A stretch of DNA of 64,000 nucleotides. Origin: Lanius collurio (taxonomy: Eukaryota; Chordata; Aves; Passeriformes; Laniidae). The notes beneath the pieces are model-generated. The model ran no database searches and was not told the DNA's origin. It worked only from the letters and a program-made list of their open reading frames with translations. The first letter of the stretch is position 1. Every line of letters starts with the position of its first letter. The translations under genes and the position numbers were made by a program. Shown piece by piece: positions 12,901-25,700 of the stretch. The DNA lies in assembly GCA_020086605.1 (NCBI GenBank), contig JACBWW010000016.1, forward strand, positions 8,130,329 to 8,194,328. The letters run 5' to 3'.

Positions 12901-15619
12901 ACCACTTACTACACTTTAACAGCAGCTTCATTGTAAGATCTGTCAGGAGCCTACTTTTGTAAGCTGGGAAGCGTGGTGCAGCCTCACACTTGTGGCTCAA
13001 ACCACTGTAATTAAGCTCATGTCAGGTTGCCACTGAAAATTTCAGGAATCAAAGGAAAGGACGTGCTCTCTGCAGATGCTCCTGGGCTGGGCCGTGTGCT
13101 GGGCTTTCATGAGATACCAACTGTTTGGGGCTGTTAAAGTTGCAGGGGTGCCAATGTGGTACATGGCATTGAAAGCACTGAAAAAATGAGTCAGAAGAGA
13201 CTAAGAAGCTGAAATGATACAATTCTCGTTTATTACTTTCCAATACAACCTCTGCATTTTATCACTTCTAATTCTTACTTTGTTGTTGCTATTCTCTTTT
13301 AGGTAGTAGGAGATAATAGTCTATATTTTCTCTATAAATTTCCACGTGTGATTTTAGGAGTAGATCCAAACCTCAGACATCACAGATACTTCCCCTAAAT
13401 GTTCACACATAACAGTGATTTTTTTTTTGTCATGAGCACTGATTCCAAATGAAAAGACTATGAAGGTGTTTTAAGGAAGGGCAGTTTTGTTAACCCAGAG
13501 TGCTGGGGGGTATTTTTACACCTAGGAAATAAGTTTATTTTCAGGTTGTAAGAGAACACTGAGGAAAAAAAAATAAAATCCCTACTACTTTTAAATTTTC
13601 ATTGTTCTCTCTGAATGGCTTTCCTGTGAACAGTCATGGCAGAAATGTAATTTTTCTTTTCAGTTATTTTTCTTACTGTAAATCTCTGCTTCTGTCAAAA
13701 AGTATTGGCTTAATTTTAATTATGAATCCTAAAACTAATCAATATTAAATAAACACGTTGTCTTAATTAACACCTCTTTGAAACATCACAGATCGTGTTC
13801 CTCCTCTTTAGTACACTCCCTGCAGAATTTCCAAATTTCATTAGTAACACTTGATGTAACCTAACTCAACTACTTATGAATACATTCAGCCACCCTTGTT
13901 GTCTTACAACTTTTCCCACTGAAAAATTTGGTTTGTTTTAAAGCTCAATTGTGCAGATTTCTGATGTGCTTTGGATTGTGACTGCAACTGTGAAAATCCT
14001 TATCATGTTGTCAGTGTCTGAGCTGCTGGGTTGTTTTTTTGCTTTAGTTAGTTTAAAAAAAGCATGAATTTGACAAGATATAGTTTCTAGATAAGTTACA
14101 GTTGCTTTAAATTTTTCTCATATATAATTTCTTCAACAGATTTTTCACAATTTCAGCTTTTAAATATTAAATTTCTTTAAAAGTTATTTCTGTTTATTTC
14201 CAGAGCACTCACTTTATCTTAAATATTCAAACAGGACACAGAGCAGATTTTGTTTCATTAACATTTTACCTATGCAGCTGTATAAGGTTTTTCCCAATTT
14301 AAAAAATTATGGTGTAGGGGGGAGACTCTTTTTCCCTGTCAGAGTGGAATAAAGGCATGGGCAGAGATGATTGTGTGTGCTTAATGAAAAGTTGAGTCTT
14401 TTTGCCAGAGGGGAGCACAAATGGGCACCTGCAGGCAAGGCAGGCACTTGATCAAACATTTCCCTTCTCACCAGCCAGAAGGGTGGGTGCGTGGGCAGTC
14501 AGCAGGTATGTGGGTTGATTGTAGAGACTCATCAGAGCAAAACAATGGAAATAATGATAAGTGGTATTGTCCTTTTAAATGGATAGAATATAACCTCACC
14601 ATGTCCAATTTTCTCCATACCTGCCTTACTTTTCAAAGTGTGTTTTCTTCCTTTTTGAAGATACTACATATCTCCTCCTTCTTATGGAGATAATTTGGGA
14701 ATTTAGAATTTCAGCAGTTGTGTGTGTTGGACAATTTTTCTACACCATGCTTTTCAGTGTTTGTTTGAAGTAAATTGAGTCATTAACCCTCAGCATTATG
14801 GGAAAGTTCAAGAGAAGTGTTAAAATGAGGAGGTAACAGATTAAGCCCACCCTAGATATTAATGATGACAGTAAAACTTGTTTGGAAAACAGAAAGATTA
14901 AAATCAAATGTCATGTTACCTGTCAATCAAACTTTCATGTGAAAGTTTCGTGTAAGAGGGCCAAAAAAATAAGAGTGTGGCCAGATGCTTCTCTGTTCTC
15001 TTCCTGCTAATGTCTCCTTCAAACACAAACTGAGCAGGTAGACTTCTATTAAGTTTCATGATTTCTTTTCTGATTTAACCTTTTAGCTGCTGTAATATAT
15101 TTTTCCAAGAAGTCCTTTATGCAGGAGTTCCTGGGCTGAATTCTCTGGTCATCTTCCCTCAAATGTATAAACTTCAGAATTTCAATGTCTGATCTTTGGG
15201 TCCAAAATACATGATTTTATTTTAGTCTTAAATAGAAATTAGCACCATCACTTGAACTGGTCATTGACCAGAGGAGTAGTTCACATTCATTTAACAGTAA
15301 ATAGCACTGTATACAGCTGGTAAGTTGTGTGTCTAGGTGACCCCCCATACCTCAAAGAATCCTAGTAGAACCTAATTTACCTAAAAACATGAAACTCAAA
15401 AAATATATTAGAGGGAGCAGCAGCTAGAGGCAGAACCTGGACCTGAAAGGTGCTCATTGCAATGGGAAGGAAAGAAATTACACAGAATAGCTCTTGGGGA
15501 ACTGAGGGCAGTCAGTGAATAGGAAATAAAATGTGCATCATGGGATAACAAAAGCTGGAAGTTCTCTGGGCCAGATCCTCCCAGTCCTCCAGATTTTCTC
15601 CACATGCTGTGAGTCTGCT

Positions 15620-15670
15620 CACAGAATAGGGGGACACAGAATACTTCTGGGACACGGAATAGTTCTGGCT
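15620..15670. repeat. Imperfect 18-bp tandem repeat (about three units)
   Basis: Two 18-bp units, 15635-15652 and 15653-15670, share CAC-GAATA-TTCTGG- and are preceded by a 15-bp partial unit starting CACAGAATAG at 15620. It is a local minisatellite-like duplication about 520 bp before exon 15, with no known role. Confidence 0.7.
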
Positions 15671-16187
15671 GGCTGTCATTTTCCTAAAGTTGCATGGTAT
15701 GAGACTCCAGAGGTTGAAGTTTGATAGATGCTGGATTCCTGAAGTCAGCTGGAATATTGGGCTTATACACTGCCACATTACAGTGTAAACTCATGCACTG
15801 ATGTCTCACCTGCCTCTGAATAGTCAAAATGCTTCTTCCATTCGTATTTATGGTAATTAACAACTTTGTTCCTCTGACCTCTGGAACAAGTATGTCTTGA
15901 CAGTTCCCTGGTTGGCTCTGTGTGTAGGACAGACTTTGTTCTCACTGTGTCACGTGACAAAGAGAATGCACATGGATGTACCTTCTTTACAGACCACGGA
16001 TACAATGGATGAGTTTGTTCACTGTTTCTTGTCCCCAGTGAAGTCTGCACTCTGTAGCTCCTGGCAGACAGCTGGTAGTTCCTATGCAGGCTGAGCAGTC
16101 CATGTCTATGGTCACAGTAATGTACAGTACTACAAAATCTGCTAACATGGTGTAAAATGATATATAATGCATACATGCTCTTTCCAG

Positions 16188-16256
16188 GTTCTGATTGCCA
16201 GCATCATGTGCAGCTATAACAGGGAGGACTGGACTGAACTTTCAAAAATGGCTGAG
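16188..16256 (+). CDS. DPYD: DPYD exon 15 (dihydropyrimidine dehydrogenase, codons 636-658)
   Basis: This 69-bp internal exon starts in phase 0 after a tttccag acceptor and ends GAG before a gtaatg donor. It translates to 23 residues beginning [11 protein letters not shown] and containing DWTEL, which I recognise as the part of dihydropyrimidine dehydrogenase just upstream of the catalytic loop. The length and both phases equal human exon 15 (c.1906-1974, from memory). DPYD is a cytosolic homodimer that uses NADPH to reduce uracil and thymine (and the drug 5-fluorouracil) to 5,6-dihydropyrimidines, with FAD, FMN and 4Fe-4S clusters. This exon lies in the FMN-binding barrel domain. Exon 14 is outside the window. 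No stop or frameshift is seen. The REDW and SKMAE portions differ slightly from the human protein, as expected for an orthologue. Confidence 0.96.
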
Positions 16257-18703
16257 GTAATGGTTTCCTAAATGCTTCTCTTTTTAATTTTATTTTTTTT
16301 TAATTCTCCTTAAAATCAAGAGCTGCAGTAAGGAATTTCTTGAAAGAAATACATTCAAAGTAAAAAATGAGAATTTAAAACATGTCCATTATAATTTGTT
16401 TATTCTGTGTTTTCATTAAAATGATGGAAATGTAAATTTAAAGGAAATCTGTTCCATAAAAATGGTCCCTTGGATTTTTAAGCAATACCTGGAAAGCCTT
16501 TAGTCTTTGAATCTATATACTTTTTATTTGCATTTTAAGCAAACTGTATATTATGACAGATGCCCTGATAAAATTTAATTCTGCCTTTGAGAGCCTAACT
16601 TGATCTTACCTTGCCTACAGGCGCACTAGTTTGACAGCACTAGAAGAAATTCTGAATATAAAACTCTTGAATATTTAAAGTATAAAGGGCTCATTTAATG
16701 CTATTCTAGTTTTAATACAGACTTTCAAAAATGATAGCTGAGAAAGTCAGCATATATAATAGCAGTCAGCAGGCTTTCTGTAATATAAATCCAATCTTAC
16801 AGAAATGCAAACAGACTATGCTCCTGAAATTTCTATTCAATTTAAGGAAAAAACTATTTAATAACACATACCTGTGTCCATAGGGAGTGGTATAAGAAAT
16901 ACTTATCAGGGCTGCACTAATTTCATTCAGAAAGGTATCTATATCTCAACGGAAAGCAAAGTTGTTATGTTTAAATTAAAGTGTGTTTTCCACATAAAGT
17001 ATCTAAAGGAAATTAAAAGATAGTATTAGGAAATTTAGGCAAAAAAAAAAATTAGCTTGCCATTATTGCTAGCGTTAGCTCAGATTTAAATGTTTAAATT
17101 TAAATATGCTTTTATATATATATGGATGGAGGTGTGGATACCTTGAATTTGTCTTTTCATATGGCAGAATGCTTGGACATCATTGTTTCTTTATTCAGTG
17201 TTCCAAGCCCTCCTGTGGTTATGTGGGATGACACTTCTTGATTTTCTTGGAGCATCTTAAACCTATGAGGAAAAAAGTCACTCTATGGATGTAGAGAAGT
17301 TAAATTAAACATTATCGGTGGTTAGCCTGGTGATCTTCAGCAGTATCTCAGTTTATACCTGTATCTACCTAATTGACCATGAAATCATATTTTGGAATCT
17401 GTGCTTGACAGAAGCCACTTTTAAACTGAGTAAGATGGGTGGCATTATTGTGCCATTTACTCCTGTTTTTTTACTCCAGTGGTACTGCTGTCCAACTTTA
17501 AGACACATATTTCCAATCCATGCTTGTATTTATGTTACTCCTTTAGAAAAAAAAGTGGTTCTTTAAATGCAGTCAATGATGTGTAACCTATGTGATACAA
17601 CATTCTTCTGGGAAGTAGTTGTTGGTGTCTGCCCTGTGGAGAGCAGCAGTACTTGGGGCGCCCTGGAATGTGCAGCTGAGGAGCAGGGATGTTTAATCGC
17701 ATGCGTAGGATCCTGCCTAGGAGGTAATAGATGTGGCTTTCAGCAGAGCAGAGGCCCCAGAAGGTACCACAGTGGCTCAGCAGGAGGACGACCTATTCAT
17801 CCAAAAGGTCACTTGTCAGGGCGGCCGACAGCGCGGGCAGCAGCGCGGCATGGCCGGGCCCGTGGCGGCGGCCGGAGCGGGGAGCCTTCCTGGGAGTGAT
17901 GGATGGCTTCTCCCTGCTCTCGCTCTTCGGGAGCTGCTGAACCATGGCCACACAGCAGGCAAAGTTACTCCAGTTCAATAAGCAAAAACAAAATGCAAAT
18001 GCAAAACAAAACCCTCGTTAGAGGCGCTGGAAGGCAGCGGAGGAGATGGTCGTGTCAGGCTGGAGCAGTTCAGCAGAAAGGGAGAGCAGCGTGTCTGTGT
18101 GCTGCCCTCGGACAGCTCGGCTCCTGCCCCTTTTAATTGGAACTAATTGAGGGCGATGAACAGAATTAGCATGAGTAATATGTTTGTATAGGCTTTTTTT
18201 TTAATTACTCTCTTGTTCTTCAGAAACAAATTCATTTAATGACAAAAGCTATGGCACAGTACAGGCACCTGCAGAAAACTGGGAGACTAAATCCATTAAA
18301 GAAAAAAGGAAACATTTACTACTGAGTTACAGTTTTTCAGAGCACAGCAGCACCTGTGTAATACTGACTGCCAAACCTCTCTCTCAGTGCTGCTCTTAGG
18401 TCCTGTAATTACATTTCATTTTTTAGCATTTTTCAGAACCAACTCTTTATTCTTCTCCTATCTTTTTACTTTGTTTTTTACTTTAATTCCTTAATAATTT
18501 TTGGAAGCCACATCAGGTTTGGAAGTTTTTATCTCTAATGATCAACATGCTTTTTTTCAGGCTATCACAACCATAGAGCTTTCTCTTAAAAAAAGAAAAA
18601 TAAATCAAATGTCTAAAGAAATCTAGTTAACAAGAACAGTAAGTGCTACAGTACATTACTTGAAATTAATTTTGCAATTTTTTTCCTTTTACATGTTTCA
18701 TAG
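16257..18703 (+). other. DPYD: DPYD intron 15
   Basis: This 2,447-bp intron starts gtaatg and ends tttcatag. The first 1.3 kb is AT-rich and unremarkable. The block at about 17640-18130 is sharply richer in GC and CpG than the rest and is listed separately. The last 500 bp is again AT-rich and ends in a long T-rich tract suitable for the exon 16 acceptor. Confidence 0.93.
17640..18130. other. CpG-dense block inside intron 15
   Basis: By eye this roughly 490-bp block holds about 25 CpG dinucleotides, about 12 of them in the 60 bases at 17821-17880, against an AT-rich, nearly CpG-free surrounding intron. It includes runs such as GCGCGGGCAGCAGCGCGGC and an octamer motif ATGCAAAT at 17993-18000. 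No TATA box or long ORF accompanies it. It might be an intragenic CpG island or regulatory element, or part of a GC-rich retroviral LTR or other insertion. No LTR ends or target duplications were recognised. Confidence 0.55.
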
Positions 18704-18796
<93 letters not shown>

Positions 18797-21700
18797 TAAC
18801 CACAATCTCTTTAATGTCTCTCCAGCTATCCTGCACTGCCACATTGATAGTTACACCTCAGGGGGCAAGACACAAGCAGCAGATTACCAGCTTGAGATTT
18901 TTAGGTTGAATGTGTTTAAATATTTAGTGATGAAAGGAAAAAAGAAAATGGAACTGAGAATGTACAAAATGCTTAGTTTTTCTAAGAACAAAAATGCATT
19001 ATGTATTTGACAAGGAACATGATGAAAACAAATAATTTCAAAAAAGCACTTGTACAGAATTTGTTGATTTCCATTTCAGTGCCCTGCAGATATCTTTTAA
19101 ATCACAGCCTAGTAAGTACTGCATATATCAGTAATGATTTTGAAGGACATGAGATATACACATACTTCATTTCACAATTTTTAGCATATGAACCTGTGTT
19201 TCAGAATCACAGAAGAGACCATACATTCTGGTAGTACCATGATCACTTAACGTCTTCTTTTATAGAAGCCTGTGTTCTGTAACCTATAGATTCATTGGTT
19301 TATACTGTTTAAATTGGAATTACCATGCCTGATGTCTCTGCCATGTAGAAATCTGTTGCAGAGCTTATCAGTACATCCCATTACTTCAGTTAGTAGATTG
19401 TGTGTTGTTTTGCCCATTGAAAGAAAAGATACACATACCAACCCTAATTCTCATACTAATATCCTTTTGAAGTTTGTAGATTTTTGCATGTTTTTGTCAT
19501 GGTTTGAAATTTGTTTTGGCTCTGAACAAATGCCAAAATGGGGTGAATGGAAAGTCTCTGAAAAATCTTGGTTCACAGTCTACCAGGAAAGATTTTCTGG
19601 AGTTTGACCATCAAAGTTTCAGAATTATGAACCTTGTTTGCTTTCCCATCTTAATACATTTTGGGGAGGGAGGGAGAAGAGGAGGAATGGGATGCAGAGT
19701 GGCAATCATAATTATATACCCTAAAACTGAGATACTGTTATTTACTTGGCCCCTTTGTAGGGGGCTACTAAGCATCTTAATTCCTCCTCACTTCCTCAGT
19801 TAAACACAAAACTTTCAAGAACTGAGCTGTGGTTGGATAACTAAACCATTGACTTCCTAAAACCTGGCAGGCAGTAGGAGCTCTAATCAGTGCAACGCTT
19901 CAAGTGGACACACTTCCAAGTACAGCTTTATCCTAGCAATTCTGTCAGGCAGAGTGCACTGGGCATTTTATTGTTTTCTGTGAACAAAATTATATCAATC
20001 TGGTCCATGCCATAGACTATTATTTTTAATGAAAGTAATGTGGGTGCTTTTTATGGCCAGTGGTCATTTACTGAAGCTATGATTAAAAATGAGAGAGAAT
20101 CACAAAAGCCCTCCAGGATAACACTAGCACAACAGTAGTAGTTATTACTATTTTTTTCTCTGAATTGCATTCAACGACAGATTGCTATTTTAGGCATCTT
20201 TATAAGTTTTTGAAGAAATTCCCACCCTTCAGTCTGCAGAGCATATCTCAGTGGTTTGGTTTGCCCCTGCCTGAGAGGGCAGGACGCTGTGGAAGGTTCA
20301 GTCTGGCCAGGGAGAGCCCTGGAGGTTCCACATAGAACCTGAAACAGGCTCTTTTCAAGCATGGGGGATTTTTTAAATGTTTTTAAGTGTGTGTTATTTC
20401 CAGCTTTCAGTGGCTGGAGTAGTATATGCATGGGAAGTTGCTTAGATGTATGGTCAGTGGGGAGCTGCCTGGCTACAAGAGTTTTTATGGATCTTTCAGT
20501 TATTATAAAATCAGAGAAACAAATGCAAAATCTGAGCATTCAGGGCTATCGTGTGGATATGTGACTCTCCATGGAGGAGATCAGATCCATAAAAAAAGAA
20601 GATTACTTTATATATACATATATGTTTTTATAATAATGAAATTTCTGTCTTTCCCATACAATATGGATATTCTTTGGAATGTATAATATACACTAATCTT
20701 GCTTAAACATTTTCTTGTGTTTTCTTAACTGTCTTATCAAAATGAGAGCTTAGAAAAGAATCAACTTTAGATGAATAAATGAATAAAACAAGCCATGTTT
20801 AGAGTGCCAGATCCTGATGGTCGTCCTCAGAGTTGGCTAGAATTAAATCATAGTGATTTTAAATGTAGGTTATTGAAGCAAAGGGTGGGGATAGACTGGA
20901 TTAAGTAATGATATGTGCAACAAGATTTATCAGTAGTCCTTCAGGGGGCTTCCATGTGTGGTGGCCCTGGAGGCCCCACCAGAAGATACAAAAGTGCTAG
21001 ATAGTATTTTGGTATTTCAGTATTATTTATTTTTTCCCCTCAGAGCTGAAGCCAAATAGGTCATATATGGGTGCTGTGAGGAAGACAGGACTCAGATATG
21101 CTCAGGGAAAAAAAACACCACTTGATATCTGGAAGTCAGGGCATGAGGCTTTGAGAGGCAGAGCAGCTTTCCTGGTTGTACAGTGAAGCAGGTTTTCTTA
21201 AATCTTTCTGATAACATAATCCATGTGTTCATAGGAAATTTTTTCAAGGATTAGGCCTCTTTCATGCCTAAGCACATTAAATCCTCAGGAAACTACAGAA
21301 ATTGCTGAGATGAGAAATAATGGCAGAAAAATGAGTATTTTTACTATTTATAATGTCTAATGTTCTGCCTTTTTGTTGTTTAAAAAAAAAAAGGAAAAGG
21401 AAAGGTTAATTACACTGTCCACTTTTTCTTCTCATTCCAATTGCTATGGTGTGCCTACAGGGTAAGTGTAGAAATCCAGGAACATCAAATTTATTTTTCT
21501 CTATCCTATTTTGTTATCTAGTCTCAAACGCTTTTACTGTTTTGTATCAGCTGAAAATTTAAAAAGGTCCTGATGTATCCAAATTTTATATATAAATTGG
21601 TACTAAGTATGGCTGTTTGTTTTGTACTGAATTACAGTTCTCAGCTTTTATTTGATTTTAATTCCAAGTCATTAGTGCAGACACTCTGGCGCCCAAACAG

Positions 21701-22439
21701 CGTAGCTAGCCAGAGGGTAATATGAAGAGGCATCTGTATTGCTGCCAATAAGTTACTTAAAGCTGGTTCTGTATAAAATGTCAATTATATTTACTAATGC
21801 TGATTAATGATAATAAAGTTAAGGTTTGTATTCTTTCATAGCAATCTGCAACTGTATCAAAGTGGATATCATTAAAAATTTGTCATTAAGTTTACCAGCA
21901 CTAATGCACAGATTTTCTTTGAATCAGATAACCTCTGTGTACAAAACATTTAATATTAAACATAACGACAACACGGTGAACAGCAGATTATTTAAAAATG
22001 ACAGTATCCCTTTCCCACTGTACTTCATTGCTGTACTAATTTTAGCATCAAATTCTGTCAAACATGTGATGTTGTATTTGTGGTGCACTTTTTGTCCTTC
22101 ACTGGAAACCATGCAAAGATGATTAATTTCTTTTGTCTTACTTATCCTTCTAAAAAATGGTGTTGAATTCATTCAGAATTATTAATGTCATGAAATCAAA
22201 AAATTTAAGTGTTTGCCTTTTTGATTTTGGTCTAAAGGTCAACAAGTCTCTGAAGAATGAATAAATAGTTAAATTGAGTTGGTAATCTGGATTTACTTTG
22301 CATTCCTGCTATGATGAAACTCCAGGTCTAAGAGCTTTAATGTACATTTCCCTAGAAACATTAGAATAAGATTGATTAGGACAAATGATACCCAAAGTCT
22401 TCTAAAATATCAGTGAGTCTCCTTGGCTGAGTGGGTAGT

Positions 22440-22795
22440 GAACAACAGCAGAAGGAAGAAAAGAGCATCCTACAACTACCTGAGAGGATGTGACAGAGAT
22501 GCTGCAAAGGGAGGAGGATTATTCTCTGTCATGTCAGATGATACAGCAAGGGGCAAATTGCAGGCTGAATGTTTCAAATTGCATATTAGGAAAAAAATTC
22601 CCCTACAAGGTGCTGCAGACCAGGAACATGGTGTCTGGGAGGGGTGCTGTATACTCTACATCTCTGGAGTTTTTAGGGCTCAGGCAGGCAAAGCTATGGC
22701 CAATCTCACTGGTGTTGGTGGTGGTCGTGCTCCGAGTGGGAGCTGCCAGTACTTGCCCTCCTGGAGTCCGTTCAGACACCCATTTCTGTGGATTC
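22440..22795 (+). repeat. CR1 LINE 3' end, plus strand, diverged
   Basis: The order of blocks follows the 3' end of avian CR1: a ctacaactacctgagagg start (about 22470), a 'gatacagcaaggggcaaatt-gcaggctgaa' middle (about 22540-22570), 'catattaggaaaaaaattcc' (about 22582), 'catctctggagtttttaggg' (about 22660) and 'cctcctggagtcc' near 22757, ending about 22795 in a remnant of the ttctgtgattc-type tail. It is diverged with small indels. A 157-codon open frame at 22423-22896 overlies this repeat and is therefore not evidence of a gene. Confidence 0.72.
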
Positions 22796-25700
22796 ACCCT
22801 GCTCATTTCCTAGCCAAAGGCGCTGCTTTCTTTGTACCAGGGGTAGGAAATGAGTGTTGGGTAAAGCACAAGGACTTCGGTGTTCATGTGGAGTAAGATA
22901 ATCAGTATGAACAAGGAGATCTCAAGTCAAAAGTAACAAATCTCATATTCAAAGATCTCAGCCTAAGTGCAAGAACAGAGATTCTTCATGCTATAAGCAA
23001 ATATTGTAAAAGTTAATAACATCCTGGCATATAACTATTTCTCATTAATTAGTCATACCTTCTAACCTCCAAAATATAAGAAATCTTTGCCTATCTCAGC
23101 ATTTAAGCTCTAGGTCTGGGGAATTGTTTGATTTTTTTTTAGTTTATATTGAAGAAGGAATATATATGTCTCTTGTGAGCACTGAAATCCAGATCCTCAT
23201 GGTTTAACTATTCCGATTATATGTAAAAGGAACTTGCTTTGTGGTTCTTTTCTTACCTTTATTTTCATTTTACTTCAGCTGTACTTGCTACAGCCTCTGC
23301 TGCTGGCTGTGCTTATGTTTATTGCCTGCAATTAGGAGACAAGTTTCATAAAAGCCTACATTGCCTCATTCAGAAGATGACAAATCTGTCAAAAACAAAA
23401 AGAAAGAAACCCCAAAGCCTTGGTTACTCTGCAAAGATGAGAGCTAACTGCATGGCACAATTAGATTTGCTCTGCTGTACCTTGGAAATAGGAAAGATGA
23501 GGCTGCTTTTTAATTGAGGTGCACAGCATAGCATGCTAATTCACTGTTGCTCTGCCAGCAAGGAGCTTGAAGTATTTTAAATAAACGATGCCCCAAACAG
23601 AATTTGATTATATCTGTGTTCATGTGACATTCTACTATCAGCCTACAATAATATGCTGGTAAAGTATAATTCATTGAGTCCTGCAGGCAGTATTAGTTCT
23701 CGCTCTTCTGTATCAGTTATTGCAACAAATTAATGCAAAGTACAGCAGAGTGGTGCTACACTGGGCTGTAGCAGCAGTGTGAACATGGTCACCCAAAATC
23801 CAGTGTAAACCAGTGTGAGTGAGGTTTGTGTTGGTGTTTGGGGTGGAGTTTCAGGATTTGTATGTCTTCTTGTTCTCTTGCATTGGCTGCTTTCATGCAT
23901 TCTGGATGGTTCTTAAGAATGTAAGTCCTAGCTGATCTCAGTGTCTGTGTCTGCCCCTGGCCTCTGTTGCTTTGGGGCCTGTTTCACCAAATGACCTCTT
24001 TCAGTCATGTTTTTCAGAGTGCAGACTGTTTCAAAGGCACTGTAGGTTCCACAAAATTGGGTGGCTGGAGAGGGAAGGGGAATTGCCTGCTCCCCGAGCA
24101 AATGGATATGAAGAGGAGTCTTGTTAGTTCAGCTGAGGGAGAAGCACAGCAGAGGCAAGAAATTCAGTTCCTCAGAAACGAGGACTCCTTGGCTGAGGCA
24201 GTGATGCTGTTACTGTGTGTGTGCAGGGATGTGCTACGCTGGGCAGTGTTCAGCTGGGAGGCAATCTGGGATTGCAGGAAGAAGGGGTGCTGCTGACTGC
24301 CTCCTTCAACTCCTGAAATGTAGACCTAAGCACGCTTTTTCACAGTCAGGAGATGTGTTCTGTCGACTTACGTTCATGGTCCTTTATGATAATTCCATTT
24401 TGTTTAACCTCTTTGGATTCCCTTTTTCATCTTCTCTATTGTCAGATGTCTCTTTCTTTTCTTTTTCTATTCCTTCATTCTTCAAAACTCTCCTCATAAA
24501 CTAAACCCTGTGCTGTGTTGCTTTCAAAGTAAAAATTGACTCATGATCTATTTCACTTGAAATCTGAGCAGGAAAAGCTTGCTGGCTTTATGGTCACTTC
24601 TGGGTGACATCATTCACCTTCCTCCAGTACCTGAGAAATCACTTCCTTTTCTGTTACCATTGCAGGATTCAAGTGTGATTAAATGTTGTGATTTAAATGG
24701 ATTTCTTGCATATGTCCTTTATATCCTCATATATTCTCTTTTTGTAACATGTAGAAGGAGACAATACTTAATAATGAGGTATGACAGTTAATTGGTGTTT
24801 TGTATAAAGAATTCTGCTTTTCATACACTCAAGGAGAAATGAATTGAAATGCAAAGTTTTATAAATTCATCATCAGAACACTGTTCTGGAATTTTATATT
24901 GTGGTTTGACAACATTTAATCCACTGTTATTGCTTTGAAGGATTTCTAATTGAATTACTCAAAAGACAAAATGGAAAATAAAAAGGGATTATAAATACAG
25001 CAGTAATGTTAACAGCACTACCAACTTGCTGAAACTTTGTAATGACATGCTATGGCTGTTAATAAGGTTTTAAATACTGTTTATGTGTGGTGACTTATAT
25101 TTATGTAAGGAAAGCATTCTCTACAGAATGTATTTTCTTAGCAAATGTAAAAGTGATTCTGTTTCCTTGAAAATCATGAAGACATGAAAGCAATTTGGGT
25201 TTACACTTGTTTTCAGTCTTACTGTAGTGGAAGCATTTCTGCTGAAATTCACGTTATGGGTGACAGATGTCACAGAGAAGGTTAGTTTGGTCACAGTATC
25301 AGTGACCTGGTGTTATTTGGCTGTTTTAATGACACTTCAGTAGCCTAACAGCAATGAAGCATATAGTGAGTGCTTCACATAAAAGAACAAACCCTTTTTG
25401 TTTTTTTTTTTAAACCAAATGACAACCTGTACTTGTTCTTGAAATTGTATTTTAATGCCCTGAGAAGTTTTCAGAAAAGGAAAATGTAGAAAACTTGAGC
25501 AAATGTCCAGGCCCTTTGGATTGCCTTTGGATATGTGATTGCACTGTAAGTCATTGCAGATTTTTGTAACCATGATATCTGGTAAATAGGATTTAGTGGA
25601 AATGAAATCATCACCAACAAGTAACTGTTGAGGAAAAATATAATATTTTAAGATTGTTTTTCTTGGTGCACATTAATAGTTTTTTCTTTTTATGTTTTCA

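Larger units (their letters stand above)
1..16187 (+). other. DPYD: DPYD intron 14, 3' part
   Basis: This AT-rich intronic sequence has no open frame that looks coding. It holds the CR1/L3-type LINE remnant (about 1297-2265), a TA/T low-complexity patch (2406-2447), the large palindrome at 3776-3940, a GC-rich patch near 12640-12800 and an 18-bp imperfect tandem repeat at 15620-15670. It ends in the tttccag acceptor of exon 15. I could identify nothing in the long stretches between these features. Confidence 0.9.

Noticed and set aside
22423..22896. 157-codon open frame on the plus strand
   Set aside because: It runs through a decayed CR1 3' end, whose blocks explain the sequence. The predicted protein resembles nothing I know.
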